Assembly: GCA_029891345.1 (NCBI GenBank)
Contig: CM056994.1
Location: forward strand, 58,063,251-58,127,250
Length of the DNA stretch: 64,000 nucleotides
Source of the DNA: Dryococelus australis
Lineage: Eukaryota > Arthropoda > Insecta > Phasmatodea > Phasmatidae
Reading direction: 5' to 3'
The notes under the pieces were generated by a model that was given only the letters and a program-made list of their open reading frames with translations, had not been told where the DNA came from and did not search any database. A program made the position numbers and the translations under genes. This document shows positions 57,601 through 62,871 of this stretch, one piece after another (the stretch's first letter is position 1; each line of letters begins with the position of its first letter).

Positions 57601-60140
57601 ATATTCCGATCTAGGGAAAGAAAATACACTTGAGATAACGTACTTGGACTACTTTCAAAACACCACGCACATTACAGACACTATTTCCGAGCTCCCCGAC
57701 AAAGTTAAAAACCACCTTTTCGCACTACCTCATCGCAAGAATGTAGGTACTAATCGAGAAACTGAAAACTAAGGGACATGCACTAAACTTTGCTACAGAC
57801 TTTGCACTAATAGAATGATAATGTCACTGCTACGCCCGACAGTTCCAGTGGTAAACGGGATCACCGCACGCCATCTCAGAACTTGGCACGTGGATGCGCA
57901 GGTGCGACAGGTACGTGAGTCGGTGTCGCCTTTGTATCTCTCCCACGCTTCTCTGCCTCGAATGCCCAAAACAGCTCCAGGGACATGCCACTTTCAAGGC
58001 TGATCAGCCCCGGCCATCTTAGATTTATGGAATTTTCTCCGTAACTTGCATCACGCATTTTTTATTTTATTTTGGGCAATGCCAATTCATAGAGCATTGC
58101 TTTGCACATGTTATAAAACAGTTATTGCTAGAATACCCTTGCCCGTATCTTCTCTGTAACCGGCCGCAAGAAAAAATTGATTATTACTTGCCGGCACAGT
58201 CACTTGTCAGAAATTAATAGAGACAAGCTTCAGAAGCTGGGGCACGGTGGCTGAGCGATTAGCACGCTCGCCGGGTTCAATCCCCGGCCGGGTCACGGGA
58301 TTTTCGCAAGTGGGAACCGTGCCCGACGATGCTGTTGGTCGGCGGGTTTTCTCGGAGATCTCCCTCTTCCCCCGTCCCTTCATTCCGGCGCCGCTCCATA
58401 TTCACTTCAATCGCCCTCATCGGCTCTCAAGACCTGGATGTTAACAGCCGCCCAAGTCTCTTCACTTCACTTCAGAAGCTATTATTTATGCCATGCCGTG
58501 CGAAAACATTCGACCTTGTGGCAAACATAATGAAAATCCAAAATGGTGGGGATAGGTCCCCCATATCTCCAATACAAATGGGCCTCTAAGGATGTCGCTT
58601 GAAGAGCGCTTCGCGCGCGGTGAGGGGCGGTGGAAGGTGGACTCACCACAAGGGCTCTGCTGGAGGTAGTGGTGAGGGTAGGGCACCACCTCGCCGCGGT
58701 GGTGCTGCAGCCTGGACCGCGACCTGCACCACAAAGCAAGCAAGATGAACAGACGAAAATCTATGCTATTTTGGTGGGGCCTTATTTTCCTCTACGTTTA
58801 GACTATTGGGTAGAATTTGATGCCAACATTACAACTCTTAAACATAAATGTTTACGTTTTAACAAAGACGTTTTGGTTATTGCTAGCAACAATTTGTTAA
58901 AAACGTTGTAATTAAATGCTGTATTTACACACGGTAACATGGAACTAAATATGTGTATAGGTCTAACAACTAATGGTAGAGAATACATGGGTTCGCTATT
59001 ATGTTCACTACACAATATATATTAATCGTTTATTAAAATGATAATTATACTTATTTTTCCTTTAAAAAAACACAATGTCGCTTGTATCAATAACTCTTGT
59101 TCCATTTATTCTCAGACAACCAGAATTTGAAAATCCAATATAGTTCAATTCCTGCGATTGGTTGCAAACATCAACACCTCCTCCAGAAACGATCATAACC
59201 ACGGAAACGAAACAACTCAACGCTATGGCGTTGACAGTACATGCCTACATCAAATTAATATATTTTATGAATGATGACAAAAATAATTTAATTTAATTTA
59301 CTTTTGACTCAAGTAGATTTAAAATAAAACTATATTGTTTATAAAATATATAACTTTCTTTATTAGTGAGCGTTATATTCACTTTTGAACAGTTGGCAAA
59401 GTCATTCTATACCCTATAATTTAGTGGAACACGAAATCCCTATAGAGCTTCGACGCCTTGACATTCAGAAGATTCGGTGTTCTGAGCCTCAGCGTCGGGT
59501 AGCGGCGTCATGTTGTATTTGTGCTGCTTTGACTGTTTTCGTGAGTTCAATTGACTTTAGATTTTTGGGTATATCGTCTTATGAATAATTTGTTGTCTTT
59601 CTGCATGTTTCATTTGGAATCGTCGATGACAGCCCCTTAAAGAAGAAAAAAAGGCCCAACTGACCTGGACAGCCTGGGGTATCTCCTCTGCCTGACGGGC
59701 CACCTGAGCGGCAGCAGCGGCGGGCTGGGCGCCTCCCTCTCGCAGCCCGAGATCCTCTTCGAGGAAGACGAGGAGGAGGACGACGACGACTCGGAGCAGG
59801 CGAGCTCGCCGGAGCCGGCGCACGAGGGCCTGCCTGTCGGCGGGCGCAGGTAGACGGTGCTGCGATCCGAGTCGGGGGATGCCGGCGAAAGGTCGAGCGG
59901 CAGGCCGTCCGCGGACACGGGCGACTGCTGCCTCGAGCTGGGGATCTGCGGCAGCGTCGTCGTGCGCTCCTCCGCTTGGGCCCTGGCCGGCAGAGTGCAC
60001 TGCCGCGGCCTTCCGTCATCCGCGCCAATCACCGACACCGTCCTCGTCGGCGCCTTGCGCCTCTCCTCCTTTTCCGAGGTCACGGCTCCTCCTGCGCCAG
60101 CCAGCTCTCTCACACACTCTAGGCCTTGTTTGAAAGCCAC
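29784..60140 (-). CDS. Unnamed six-exon host gene, C-terminal part (~408 aa)
   Basis: Six GC-rich minus-strand exons, 59665-60140, 58647-58723, 50205-50423, 45121-45230, 34092-34237 and 29784-29982, are all bounded by GT/AG. Their phases (2,1,1,0,2) fit, giving one uninterrupted frame of about 408 residues to a TAG stop. The product looks intrinsically disordered: a Ser run and Pro/Ser/Arg-rich stretches in exon A, a Gln/His-rich exon C, basic '[14 protein letters not shown]' in exon E, and a C-terminus ending 'CSADHQHV'. No membrane segment or catalytic motif is visible. It may be the cytoplasmic tail of a larger receptor, channel or scaffold. I do not recognise the family. Exon A has no in-frame Met, so the 5' end lies further right or outside the window. 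Introns of 0.9-10.9 kb are packed with transposons. Confidence 0.75.
29983..30787. other. Intron E/F, start: nothing recognised
   Basis: AT-rich intron sequence. No supported ORF or repeat. Confidence 0.5.
30788..31207 (-). mobile_element. GGCTGTTCAC MITE, long body, copy a
   Basis: The left end is AGGCTGTTCACGGTAAAATT. The right end is 'gatttcaaaagtgctcactt' plus 'taccgtgttcagc', an inverted match. The inside has 'aagatctacttgtatgc' and 'gcaggcaggggcagtgatat', shared with copies d, g and h. No coding capacity. Confidence 0.7.
31208..32172. other. Intron E/F: nothing recognised
   Basis: AT-rich intron sequence between two MITE copies. No supported gene. Confidence 0.5.
32173..32406 (+). mobile_element. 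GGCTGTTCAC MITE, short body, copy b
   Basis: Ends AGGCTGTTCACAGTAAAGTG and 'ctcactttaccgtgaataac'. The 234-bp inside ('aagtaataaacaaagtgcat', 'atatcattccgaatgagagg') is shared with copy e but not with the long copies. Confidence 0.75.
32407..32773 (+). repeat. Dispersed ~370-bp repeat, copy 1
   Basis: It aligns by eye along its length with 57512-57893, e.g. 'tttccgagctcttcaac', 'ccttttcgcactgcctta', 'cagactttgcactaatga' and 'gcacgccatttcagaac'. It is fitted between a short MITE and the Harbinger-like element. Confidence 0.7.
32774..33321 (+). mobile_element. Harbinger-like MITE, 548 bp, copy 1
   Basis: Ends 'ggccgtgtttaaaatg' and 'gccatttcggacacggcc' are inverted repeats, with a CTT direct duplication on each side (32771-32773, 33322-33324). 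The interior matches 61764-62309 in reverse. A three-base duplication and GGCCGTGT-type ends fit PIF/Harbinger. No transposase inside. Confidence 0.75.
33350..33998 (+). mobile_element. GGCTGTTCAC MITE, long body, copy c (interrupted)
   Basis: The left end 'aggctgttcacgatac' and body ('gtcactgcccctacctgc', 'tccagtaaagttggtaacga') run to 33719. They resume after the nested element at 33948 with 'tagatcttcagcgcggcttt' and the right end 'gaccgcgaacagtcc'. Confidence 0.75.
33720..33947. mobile_element. Nested Tc1/mariner-type MITE inside copy c
   Basis: 228 bp with inverted ends, left CAGGGTGAGTCCTTTAAAAG and right complement CATGGCGAGTCCTTTAAAAG, flanked by TA on both sides (33718-33719, 33948-33949). 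It splits 'acaagta/gatctt' of the host MITE, so it is younger. Non-coding. Confidence 0.85.
34092..34237 (-). CDS. Unnamed gene, exon E
   Basis: 146 nt with acceptor 'tagtgtgtggttgcag' and donor gtgagt (plus 34091-34086). In phase 0 it reads '[20 protein letters not shown]', '[20 protein letters not shown]' and VVAVGKTS, with GG left over. The RRRLS stretch is a possible basophilic kinase site. Confidence 0.78.
34611..35028 (-). mobile_element. GGCTGTTCAC MITE, long body, copy d
   Basis: The right end 'gtgctcactttatcgtgaac' plus agcct and the interior 'ccagtaaagttgg' block (in complement) identify it. The left end is eroded ('tgctattcagggtaaaatga'). Confidence 0.7.
35029..36055. other. Intron D/E: nothing recognised
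   Basis: AT-rich. A loosely repeated 'gaaactcagttt..gaaactt' motif (35345-35420, 35760-35900) occurs, but no gene. Confidence 0.45.
36059..36352 (+). CDS. Orphan cysteine-rich ORF (97 aa), uncertain
   Basis: A GC-rich 290-bp island encodes a frame from ATG 36059 to TAA, opposite the unnamed gene and inside its intron. The C-terminal half is '[20 protein letters not shown]' then [14 protein letters not shown], nine Cys in 34 residues. 'tgtttcacag' just upstream would be a good acceptor, and AATAAA overlaps the stop (36347). No signal peptide is evident at this Met. It could be a terminal exon, a domain-like zinc or disulfide fold, or a chance ORF in a repeat. No family recognised. Confidence 0.3.
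   Translation: MRPYCCNRKLKTGCLRDGAYATGPFRCRSATDRSATGYTLASMRELGCPDVCRGLWCPCPECASCETCVVLQGEQCLSMAVHPKPESGKCHSLEISQ
36962..37061. repeat. 100-bp near-perfect hairpin (foldback)
   Basis: TCTTTGGAGGATTCTTGCA (36962) pairs with TGCAAGAATCCTTCAAAGA (ends 37061). The inner arms 'taacgaaacacaagc' and 'gcttgtttcatta' continue the pairing to the centre. It may be a foldback MITE or a small-RNA precursor. Confidence 0.7.
37273..37509 (+). mobile_element. GGCTGTTCAC MITE, short body, copy e
   Basis: The left end 'aggctgttcacgatcaagtg', the short body shared with copy b ('aagtaataaacagagtgtgt', 'atcattccaaatgagaaggc') and the right end 'gtgctcacttaaccgtgaat'. Confidence 0.75.
37510..38426. other. Intron D/E: nothing recognised
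   Basis: No supported gene or repeat. Confidence 0.45.
38427..39430 (+). mobile_element. Second DUF4817-type mariner transposase, decayed
   Basis: Pieces in order along the plus strand: '[17 protein letters not shown]' (N-terminal DUF4817 helix-turn-helix), '[20 protein letters not shown]' (linker to the catalytic domain), '[20 protein letters not shown]' with '[20 protein letters not shown]' (catalytic core) and '[20 protein letters not shown]'. This is the same family as 17527-18574 but in a different state. It keeps the C-terminal half and has many stops and frame changes. The usual first-Asp block 'LFTDEATF' reads 'LFTGGTTF'. Terminal repeats were not resolved. Confidence 0.75.
39440..40996. 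other. Intron D/E: nothing recognised
   Basis: AT-rich with short, unsupported ORFs (39449, 40209, 40863). Confidence 0.45.
40997..41439 (+). mobile_element. GGCTGTTCAC MITE, long body, copy f (eroded)
   Basis: The eroded left end 'agtctgttcacaattaattc', body 'cagtagagttggcaacgcag', a long T run (41204-41232) and right end 'actttgcagtgaacagtct'. Confidence 0.65.
41440..42596. other. Intron D/E: nothing recognised
   Basis: AT-rich; 'atatatatacatatatatat' at about 41908-41930. No supported gene. Confidence 0.45.
42609..42849 (+). mobile_element. SINE copy 4 with target duplication
   Basis: The full head 'ggtggctgagcggttagcct' (A box) and 'gggttcaatcc' (B box), then the complete body and 3' end. 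Flanked by TACAGTATTGCT (42597-42608) and TACAGAATTGCT (42850-42861), a 12-bp target duplication with one difference. Confidence 0.85.
42862..43722. other. Intron D/E: nothing recognised
   Basis: AT-rich. No supported gene. Confidence 0.45.
43723..44153 (+). mobile_element. GGCTGTTCAC MITE, long body, copy g
   Basis: Complete: left AGGCTGTTCACGATAAAGTC, body 'cacttgacggacgcgtgcat', right 'gctcattttatcgtgaatag' plus cct. Confidence 0.8.
44234..44487 (-). mobile_element. SINE copy 5 with 13-bp target duplication
   Basis: Minus-sense full-length SINE: head 'ggggccgcagtgtttagtgg' and body down to the 'tcttcacgcactc' tail. GGTGCATAGGAGT occurs at 44221-44233 and again at 44488-44500, a perfect 13-bp target duplication. 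This is the youngest-looking SINE in the window. Confidence 0.88.
44501..45120. other. Intron D/E near exon D
   Basis: AT-rich intron sequence leading to the donor of exon D. Nothing else recognised. Confidence 0.5.
45121..45230 (-). CDS. Unnamed gene, exon D
   Basis: 110 nt with acceptor 'tttttgtatttcacag' and donor gtactg (plus 45120-45115). With one base from exon C it encodes '[20 protein letters not shown]' then [17 protein letters not shown], in phase 0 at the end. It is less GC-rich than the other exons, so it is supported mainly by splice sites and phase. Confidence 0.65.
45626..45672 (+). repeat. (ATT)n microsatellite
   Basis: About fifteen att units. Confidence 0.9.
46095..46440 (+). 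mobile_element. Tc1-like transposase, N-terminal fragment
   Basis: '[12 protein letters not shown]' starts the N-terminal helix-turn-helix typical of Tc1 transposases. It is followed in other frames by text resembling the usual 'RRPGSGRPR' linker region. No catalytic block is present. A C-terminal Tc1 piece lies on the same strand at 48.34 kb and may be the other half. Confidence 0.55.
46441..48339. other. Intron C/D: between two Tc1 pieces
   Basis: AT-rich, with 'atatatatatacatacatat' near 47030. No supported gene. It may be sequence inserted into one Tc1 copy. Confidence 0.4.
48340..48750 (+). mobile_element. Tc1-like transposase, C-terminal fragment
   Basis: '[20 protein letters not shown]' and, in another frame, '[20 protein letters not shown]' (the 'FQQDNARPH' second catalytic Asp block) are followed by the usual C-terminal 'RRIIEA..GPTRY' text near 48.72 kb. 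The third catalytic block is degraded. Frameshifted and inactive. Confidence 0.65.
48777..49990 (-). mobile_element. mariner transposon, 1214 bp, defective
   Basis: The ends share 'tgctagtcggaaaa' as an inverted repeat (left 48781, right complement from 49985), with TA at 48775-48776 and 49991-49992. Minus frames encode a mariner transposase in pieces: '[20 protein letters not shown]' (linker), '[18 protein letters not shown]' (first catalytic Asp block), 'TTPSAGKML', and '[20 protein letters not shown]' with '[13 protein letters not shown]' (third catalytic block, where the usual 'YSPDLAPSD' is altered). Frames are shifted between pieces, so it is inactive. It abuts the Tc1 fragment on its left. 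Confidence 0.85.
50205..50423 (-). CDS. Unnamed gene, exon C
   Basis: 219 nt with acceptor 'ggggtgcagttacag' and donor gtaatt (plus 50204-50199). In the phase dictated by exon B it is fully open and reads '[20 protein letters not shown]', '[20 protein letters not shown]' and '[11 protein letters not shown]', leaving one base. Alternative frames are also open because of high GC, but they do not fit the phase. Confidence 0.75.
50737..51444 (+). repeat. 5' LTR of the Gypsy element
   Basis: Starts TGTAACAGG and ends CCATCCCTCA. It aligns throughout with 56243-56934, e.g. 'gggtgtctttgagacatctg' and 'ctggactattgtactg'. Confidence 0.85.
51600..53060 (+). pseudogene. Gypsy gag region (remnant)
   Basis: The frames include '[20 protein letters not shown]' and '[20 protein letters not shown]', typical of retrotransposon Gag capsid-like domains. 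An N-terminal Asn/Lys/Asp-rich segment (51780-52110) is built from short repeats and looks coiled-coil-like. Broken. Confidence 0.6.
53206..53634 (+). pseudogene. Gypsy protease region (remnant)
   Basis: The frame has '[20 protein letters not shown]' followed by '[20 protein letters not shown]', the 3' half of a Gypsy aspartic protease ('GLDEL..' block). Fossil. Confidence 0.6.
54180..54620 (+). pseudogene. Gypsy reverse transcriptase (remnant)
   Basis: '[20 protein letters not shown]' with '[20 protein letters not shown]' and, later, 'VYLDDIVV' (the catalytic YxDD box) identify a Ty3/Gypsy reverse transcriptase. Fossil. Confidence 0.8.
54947..55720 (+). pseudogene. Gypsy integrase (remnant)
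   Basis: '[20 protein letters not shown]', '[20 protein letters not shown]' and '[13 protein letters not shown]' form the HHCC zinc-binding N-terminus. Core-domain pieces follow (55.4-55.7 kb). A later frame (55758-56075) resembles the C-terminal integrase domain. Fossil. Confidence 0.8.
56243..56934 (+). repeat. 3' LTR of the Gypsy element
   Basis: Starts after the purine tract and ends 'tctccatccctca'. It aligns with the 5' LTR. Confidence 0.85.
56935..57511. other. Intron B/C: nothing recognised
   Basis: AT-rich with a poly-A run at 57315-57331. No supported gene. Confidence 0.5.
57512..57893 (+). repeat. Dispersed ~370-bp repeat, copy 2
   Basis: Homologous to 32407-32773 ('tttccgagctccccgac', 'ccttttcgcactacctca', 'cagactttgcactaata', 'gcacgccatctcagaac'). 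Here it is not flanked by the two MITEs seen at copy 1. Confidence 0.7.
58239..58469 (+). mobile_element. SINE copy 6 with 11-bp target duplication
   Basis: The head 'ggtggctgagcgattagcac' with a small deletion before 'gggttcaatccccggccggg', then the full body. CTTCAGAAGCT flanks it on both sides (58228-58238, 58470-58480). It lies about 180 bp from exon B. Confidence 0.85.
58647..58723 (-). CDS. Unnamed gene, exon B
   Basis: 77 nt with acceptor 'gctttgtggtgcag' and donor gtgagt (plus 58646-58641). One base completes the Arg from exon A. It then encodes '[20 protein letters not shown]' plus QQSPC, leaving one base. Confidence 0.8.
58724..59664. other. Intron A/B: nothing recognised
   Basis: AT-rich 941-bp intron without repeats or genes that I can support. 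Confidence 0.5.
59665..60140 (-). CDS. Unnamed gene, exon A (5' edge uncertain)
   Basis: The open frame runs through '[20 protein letters not shown]', '[20 protein letters not shown]', a run of ten Ser, and '[15 protein letters not shown]'. It ends at donor gtcagt (plus 59664-59659) with two bases left over. Possible acceptors are 'attctcag' (around 60138-60145), 'aacaag' or 'cctag' just inside. None has a strong pyrimidine tract, and a MITE begins at 60155, so the true 5' edge needs a transcript. Confidence 0.7.
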
Positions 60141-60154
60141 TGAGAATCTGGTGA

Positions 60155-60575
60155 AGGCTGTTCACGATAAAGTGAGCACTTTTGAAATCAACCTCAGAAG
60201 AATATCACTGCCCATGCCTGCATATACTTCTACGGGCCCACAGAGTGACATGCGCCTGGAAAAGTTGGTAACGATGGATGGAAAGTAGTTCAATAACTTA
60301 ACGTCGAATAAAAAGTGTTAGGTAACCATTTGTGATAATTAAAATCATTTCTTTCACTTTCTGTTTTTTTTTAATGCACCAGAGTGTAAAAATTAGCAAA
60401 TTAGTAAAATATTTACTTTTATAATAATTTCACAGTTTCACTTGACCGACGCATGACTAAAGTGTTGGGACCAATGGCAATGTTAATTTTACATAAGACG
60501 GAAGGATACAGTACGTGCATACAAGTAGAGCTTAAGCAGGACTTTCAAAAGTGCTCATTATACCGTGAACAGCCT
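60155..60575 (+). mobile_element. GGCTGTTCAC MITE, long body, copy h
   Basis: Complete 421-bp copy: left AGGCTGTTCACGATAAAGTG, right 'gtgctcattataccgtgaac' plus agcct. It starts within about 15 bp of the putative 5' edge of exon A. Confidence 0.85.
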
Positions 60576-60581
60576 CTATAA

Positions 60582-60889
60582 GAAATACATGTTAATGAAA
60601 TTCGGTTTATTCTGAATTCCTGTTAAAGATACTGTTTACAACCAGGGACTTTTTGAGCATAAAAATACGCGCTTCCTTGCTGTCGAAGCCTGTTGTAACA
60701 TTAATGTATAGCCTGTTTCCTGGAAAGACCAGGTAGCTTAATTATTAAATTAAAAATACTGAAAAACATATTGTTATAGTTGCCTCGATAAAGAGCTCCA
60801 GATTATCACTTCTCACACTTAGGTATTTGTTTCAATTATTTATCTTAAAAATTGACTTCCAAAAACCCAATTTCATTAACATGTATTTC
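60582..60889. mobile_element. Possible MITE with ~24-bp inverted ends
   Basis: GAAATACATGTTAATGAAAT opens the segment and its complement closes it (ends 60889). The inside is AT-rich and non-coding. Target duplication unclear. Confidence 0.5.
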
Positions 60890-61763
60890 GATATACTAAA
60901 TTCTCACAGCTTTCACATCAGGCAACAGCCCTAAGGGGTTTACACAATGAGAAAATTAAACAGTAGACAGTATATACAGAGAGATTCGGGGGACCCTGAG
61001 GCCACTCCAGCTCTTCTGGGTCGCTATGAAACCCGCAACAGCCAATTTCAATCTAAGGATAATATTGGTTATTGTTTTGGGAACAAAACTGGGGCATTGT
61101 TAGAAATTATATTCTCATTTTGTCACATAAGAAGTCGTTTCAGTTTGAAATGCGTTCTCCGAAATAAGCTATAATTGATGGTCCCATCATAAAACTTAAG
61201 GGACAGCGGCAAACGCAATTATCACGATAAAATCATTCCTTACGTCTGTTTCTTGAGCAAATATTTAAAAACATGCCAGTGGCATCTTCAAAATAATGCA
61301 AAGATAGATTAACTTTTTACTTCCCTTATCGCTATAATCATAACGAAATTGGTTCTGATATAAATGCGTTTATATCGGGTTGCGTAGTACGCTTAAAACA
61401 CTGGAATATCCTCTTGACAACAAGGTCTTGAGAGTATTAAGAAGTAAGAATTATGCAGTATGCAGGGGGCTCCGAAAATTGAATTGGCACAATGACAATC
61501 CTACTGTCCGAGTTCTACTGTTGGAAAAAAAACATTTCACAGTGTGTTATTTGAAATTAAAATAGAAGCAGGTTTTTAATGAACTTTATTTCTGCAGTCG
61601 ACAATTGTTTTTAGAAGCAAGCCAACATACATACGTCAATCAACATTTTCGTAATGTTTTTTCCATAAGTAAATCACCTCCCAAAGTCTGCAGCATATGT
61701 TACGAAACACTCTGTATACACAACTCACAAGCACTATATCCGAATCAGCGACAAAGTCACTAA
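60890..61763. other. Right flank: nothing recognised
   Basis: The ORF at 60947-61174 has no recognisable feature. 60955-61070 is a locally GC-richer patch of unknown origin. Confidence 0.4.
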
Positions 61764-62309
61764 GGCCGTGTCCTAACTGGCAGATTTTTTTGACAAAATG
61801 GTCACGTGACCCGATTTTGTATACAAAAATGGTGACTATTTGGTAATTTGGTATTTCGTATTTTGTATCTAGCGGATGTTAGCAAAAATACAAAATAACA
61901 AATTCAGTGCCATGTTTGTTTTACTTTAAAACACATGCATGAATGCGTAAATAAAATTAATTTTAAAACAAATAACTGTACATAAAATACACTAGGCATA
62001 TTTTAAAAAGCAAGTAAGTGTTGTGCTTTGTATATATAAATACAGCAAAAAAAAAATTTTAAGTCGTTACTGCATAATTCATTATTTTCTTATTTATCAA
62101 CGTATTCGTAGCATTCCAGTGATGATTGCAGAAATATTACGTCTGTTTTAAGCATTAAATTTAGATAGAAATATTTTGCACTGTTAATGTAATAATGTGT
62201 TGCTGCGAGTGCTAAACAAGTGACTGCAGACAATGTCCAAAATAATACATACCAAATCACGAATTTACAAAATAACAAAATAATGAAATTTGTCAAATCG
62301 GACACGGCC
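61764..62309 (-). mobile_element. Harbinger-like MITE, 546 bp, copy 2
   Basis: Inverted ends 'ggccgtgtcctaactggc' and 'gtcaaatcggacacggcc', flanked by TAA on both sides (61761-61763, 62310-62312). The reverse of copy 1 at 32774-33321, nearly the same length. Confidence 0.82.
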
Positions 62310-62362
62310 TAAAATATGAGTTCCAGCAAGTTACTTAAGCTGCTACCGATTGGCGAGTCAGT

Positions 62363-62535
62363 AGTGGAGAGTGAAGATATTTGGGCGGCTCATGACATCG
62401 GGGTCTTGAGAGCTGATTAGGGTTAAGTGAGGCGAGTATAGAGCGGCGCCGTAATGCAAGGGTGAAAGAAACTGGAGATCCGCGAAAAAACCCGCCGACC
62501 AGCGGGATCGACCGGCACGATTTCCACATGCGAGG
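62363..62535 (-). mobile_element. SINE copy 7, 5'-truncated
   Basis: Minus-sense body only ('catgtggaaatcgtgccggt', 'gctctcaagaccccgatgtc'). The head is missing. Confidence 0.65.
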
Positions 62536-62798
62536 CGAATCAATAGAGCGAAGTGGGAACCGCTGCCTTTGAGTAGTGATATTCGCCGGAACTCGGCTTG
62601 AAATCATCATTAGATCAGGGAAATTCAGTCACAGCAATGATGAGTGAGTTGCCACTGATTGCCTAAGGAGCCCACGTTTTAACATAAATTCGTCTTGAAT
62701 TGGTTGCACATAATATTGTCCGTTTTGTCTATCGTTCGTTTAAGGATGAGGTATCTCAGCCCACGTCACATTTTAAAGGGAGTTTTTTTCGTACTACC

Positions 62799-62800
<2 letters not shown>

Positions 62801-62869
<69 letters not shown>
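62801..62869 (+). repeat. (GA)n microsatellite
   Basis: About 34 uninterrupted ga units, followed by CT-rich sequence ('tctcgctctctcg'). At 63200-63310 'gtgctctcgctc' and 'gagcgagagcac' form a second inverted GA/CT patch. Confidence 0.95.

Positions 62870-62871
<2 letters not shown>

Noticed and set aside
60138-60140. Start codon of the unnamed gene at 60140
   Set aside because: The codon is GTG in minus sense. Exon A contains no in-frame Met, so it is an internal exon or its first codon lies elsewhere.
61463-61714. mariner-type MITE with CAGGGGGCTCCG and CAGAGTGTTTCG ends
   Set aside because: The end match is weak, and TA adjoins only the right end.
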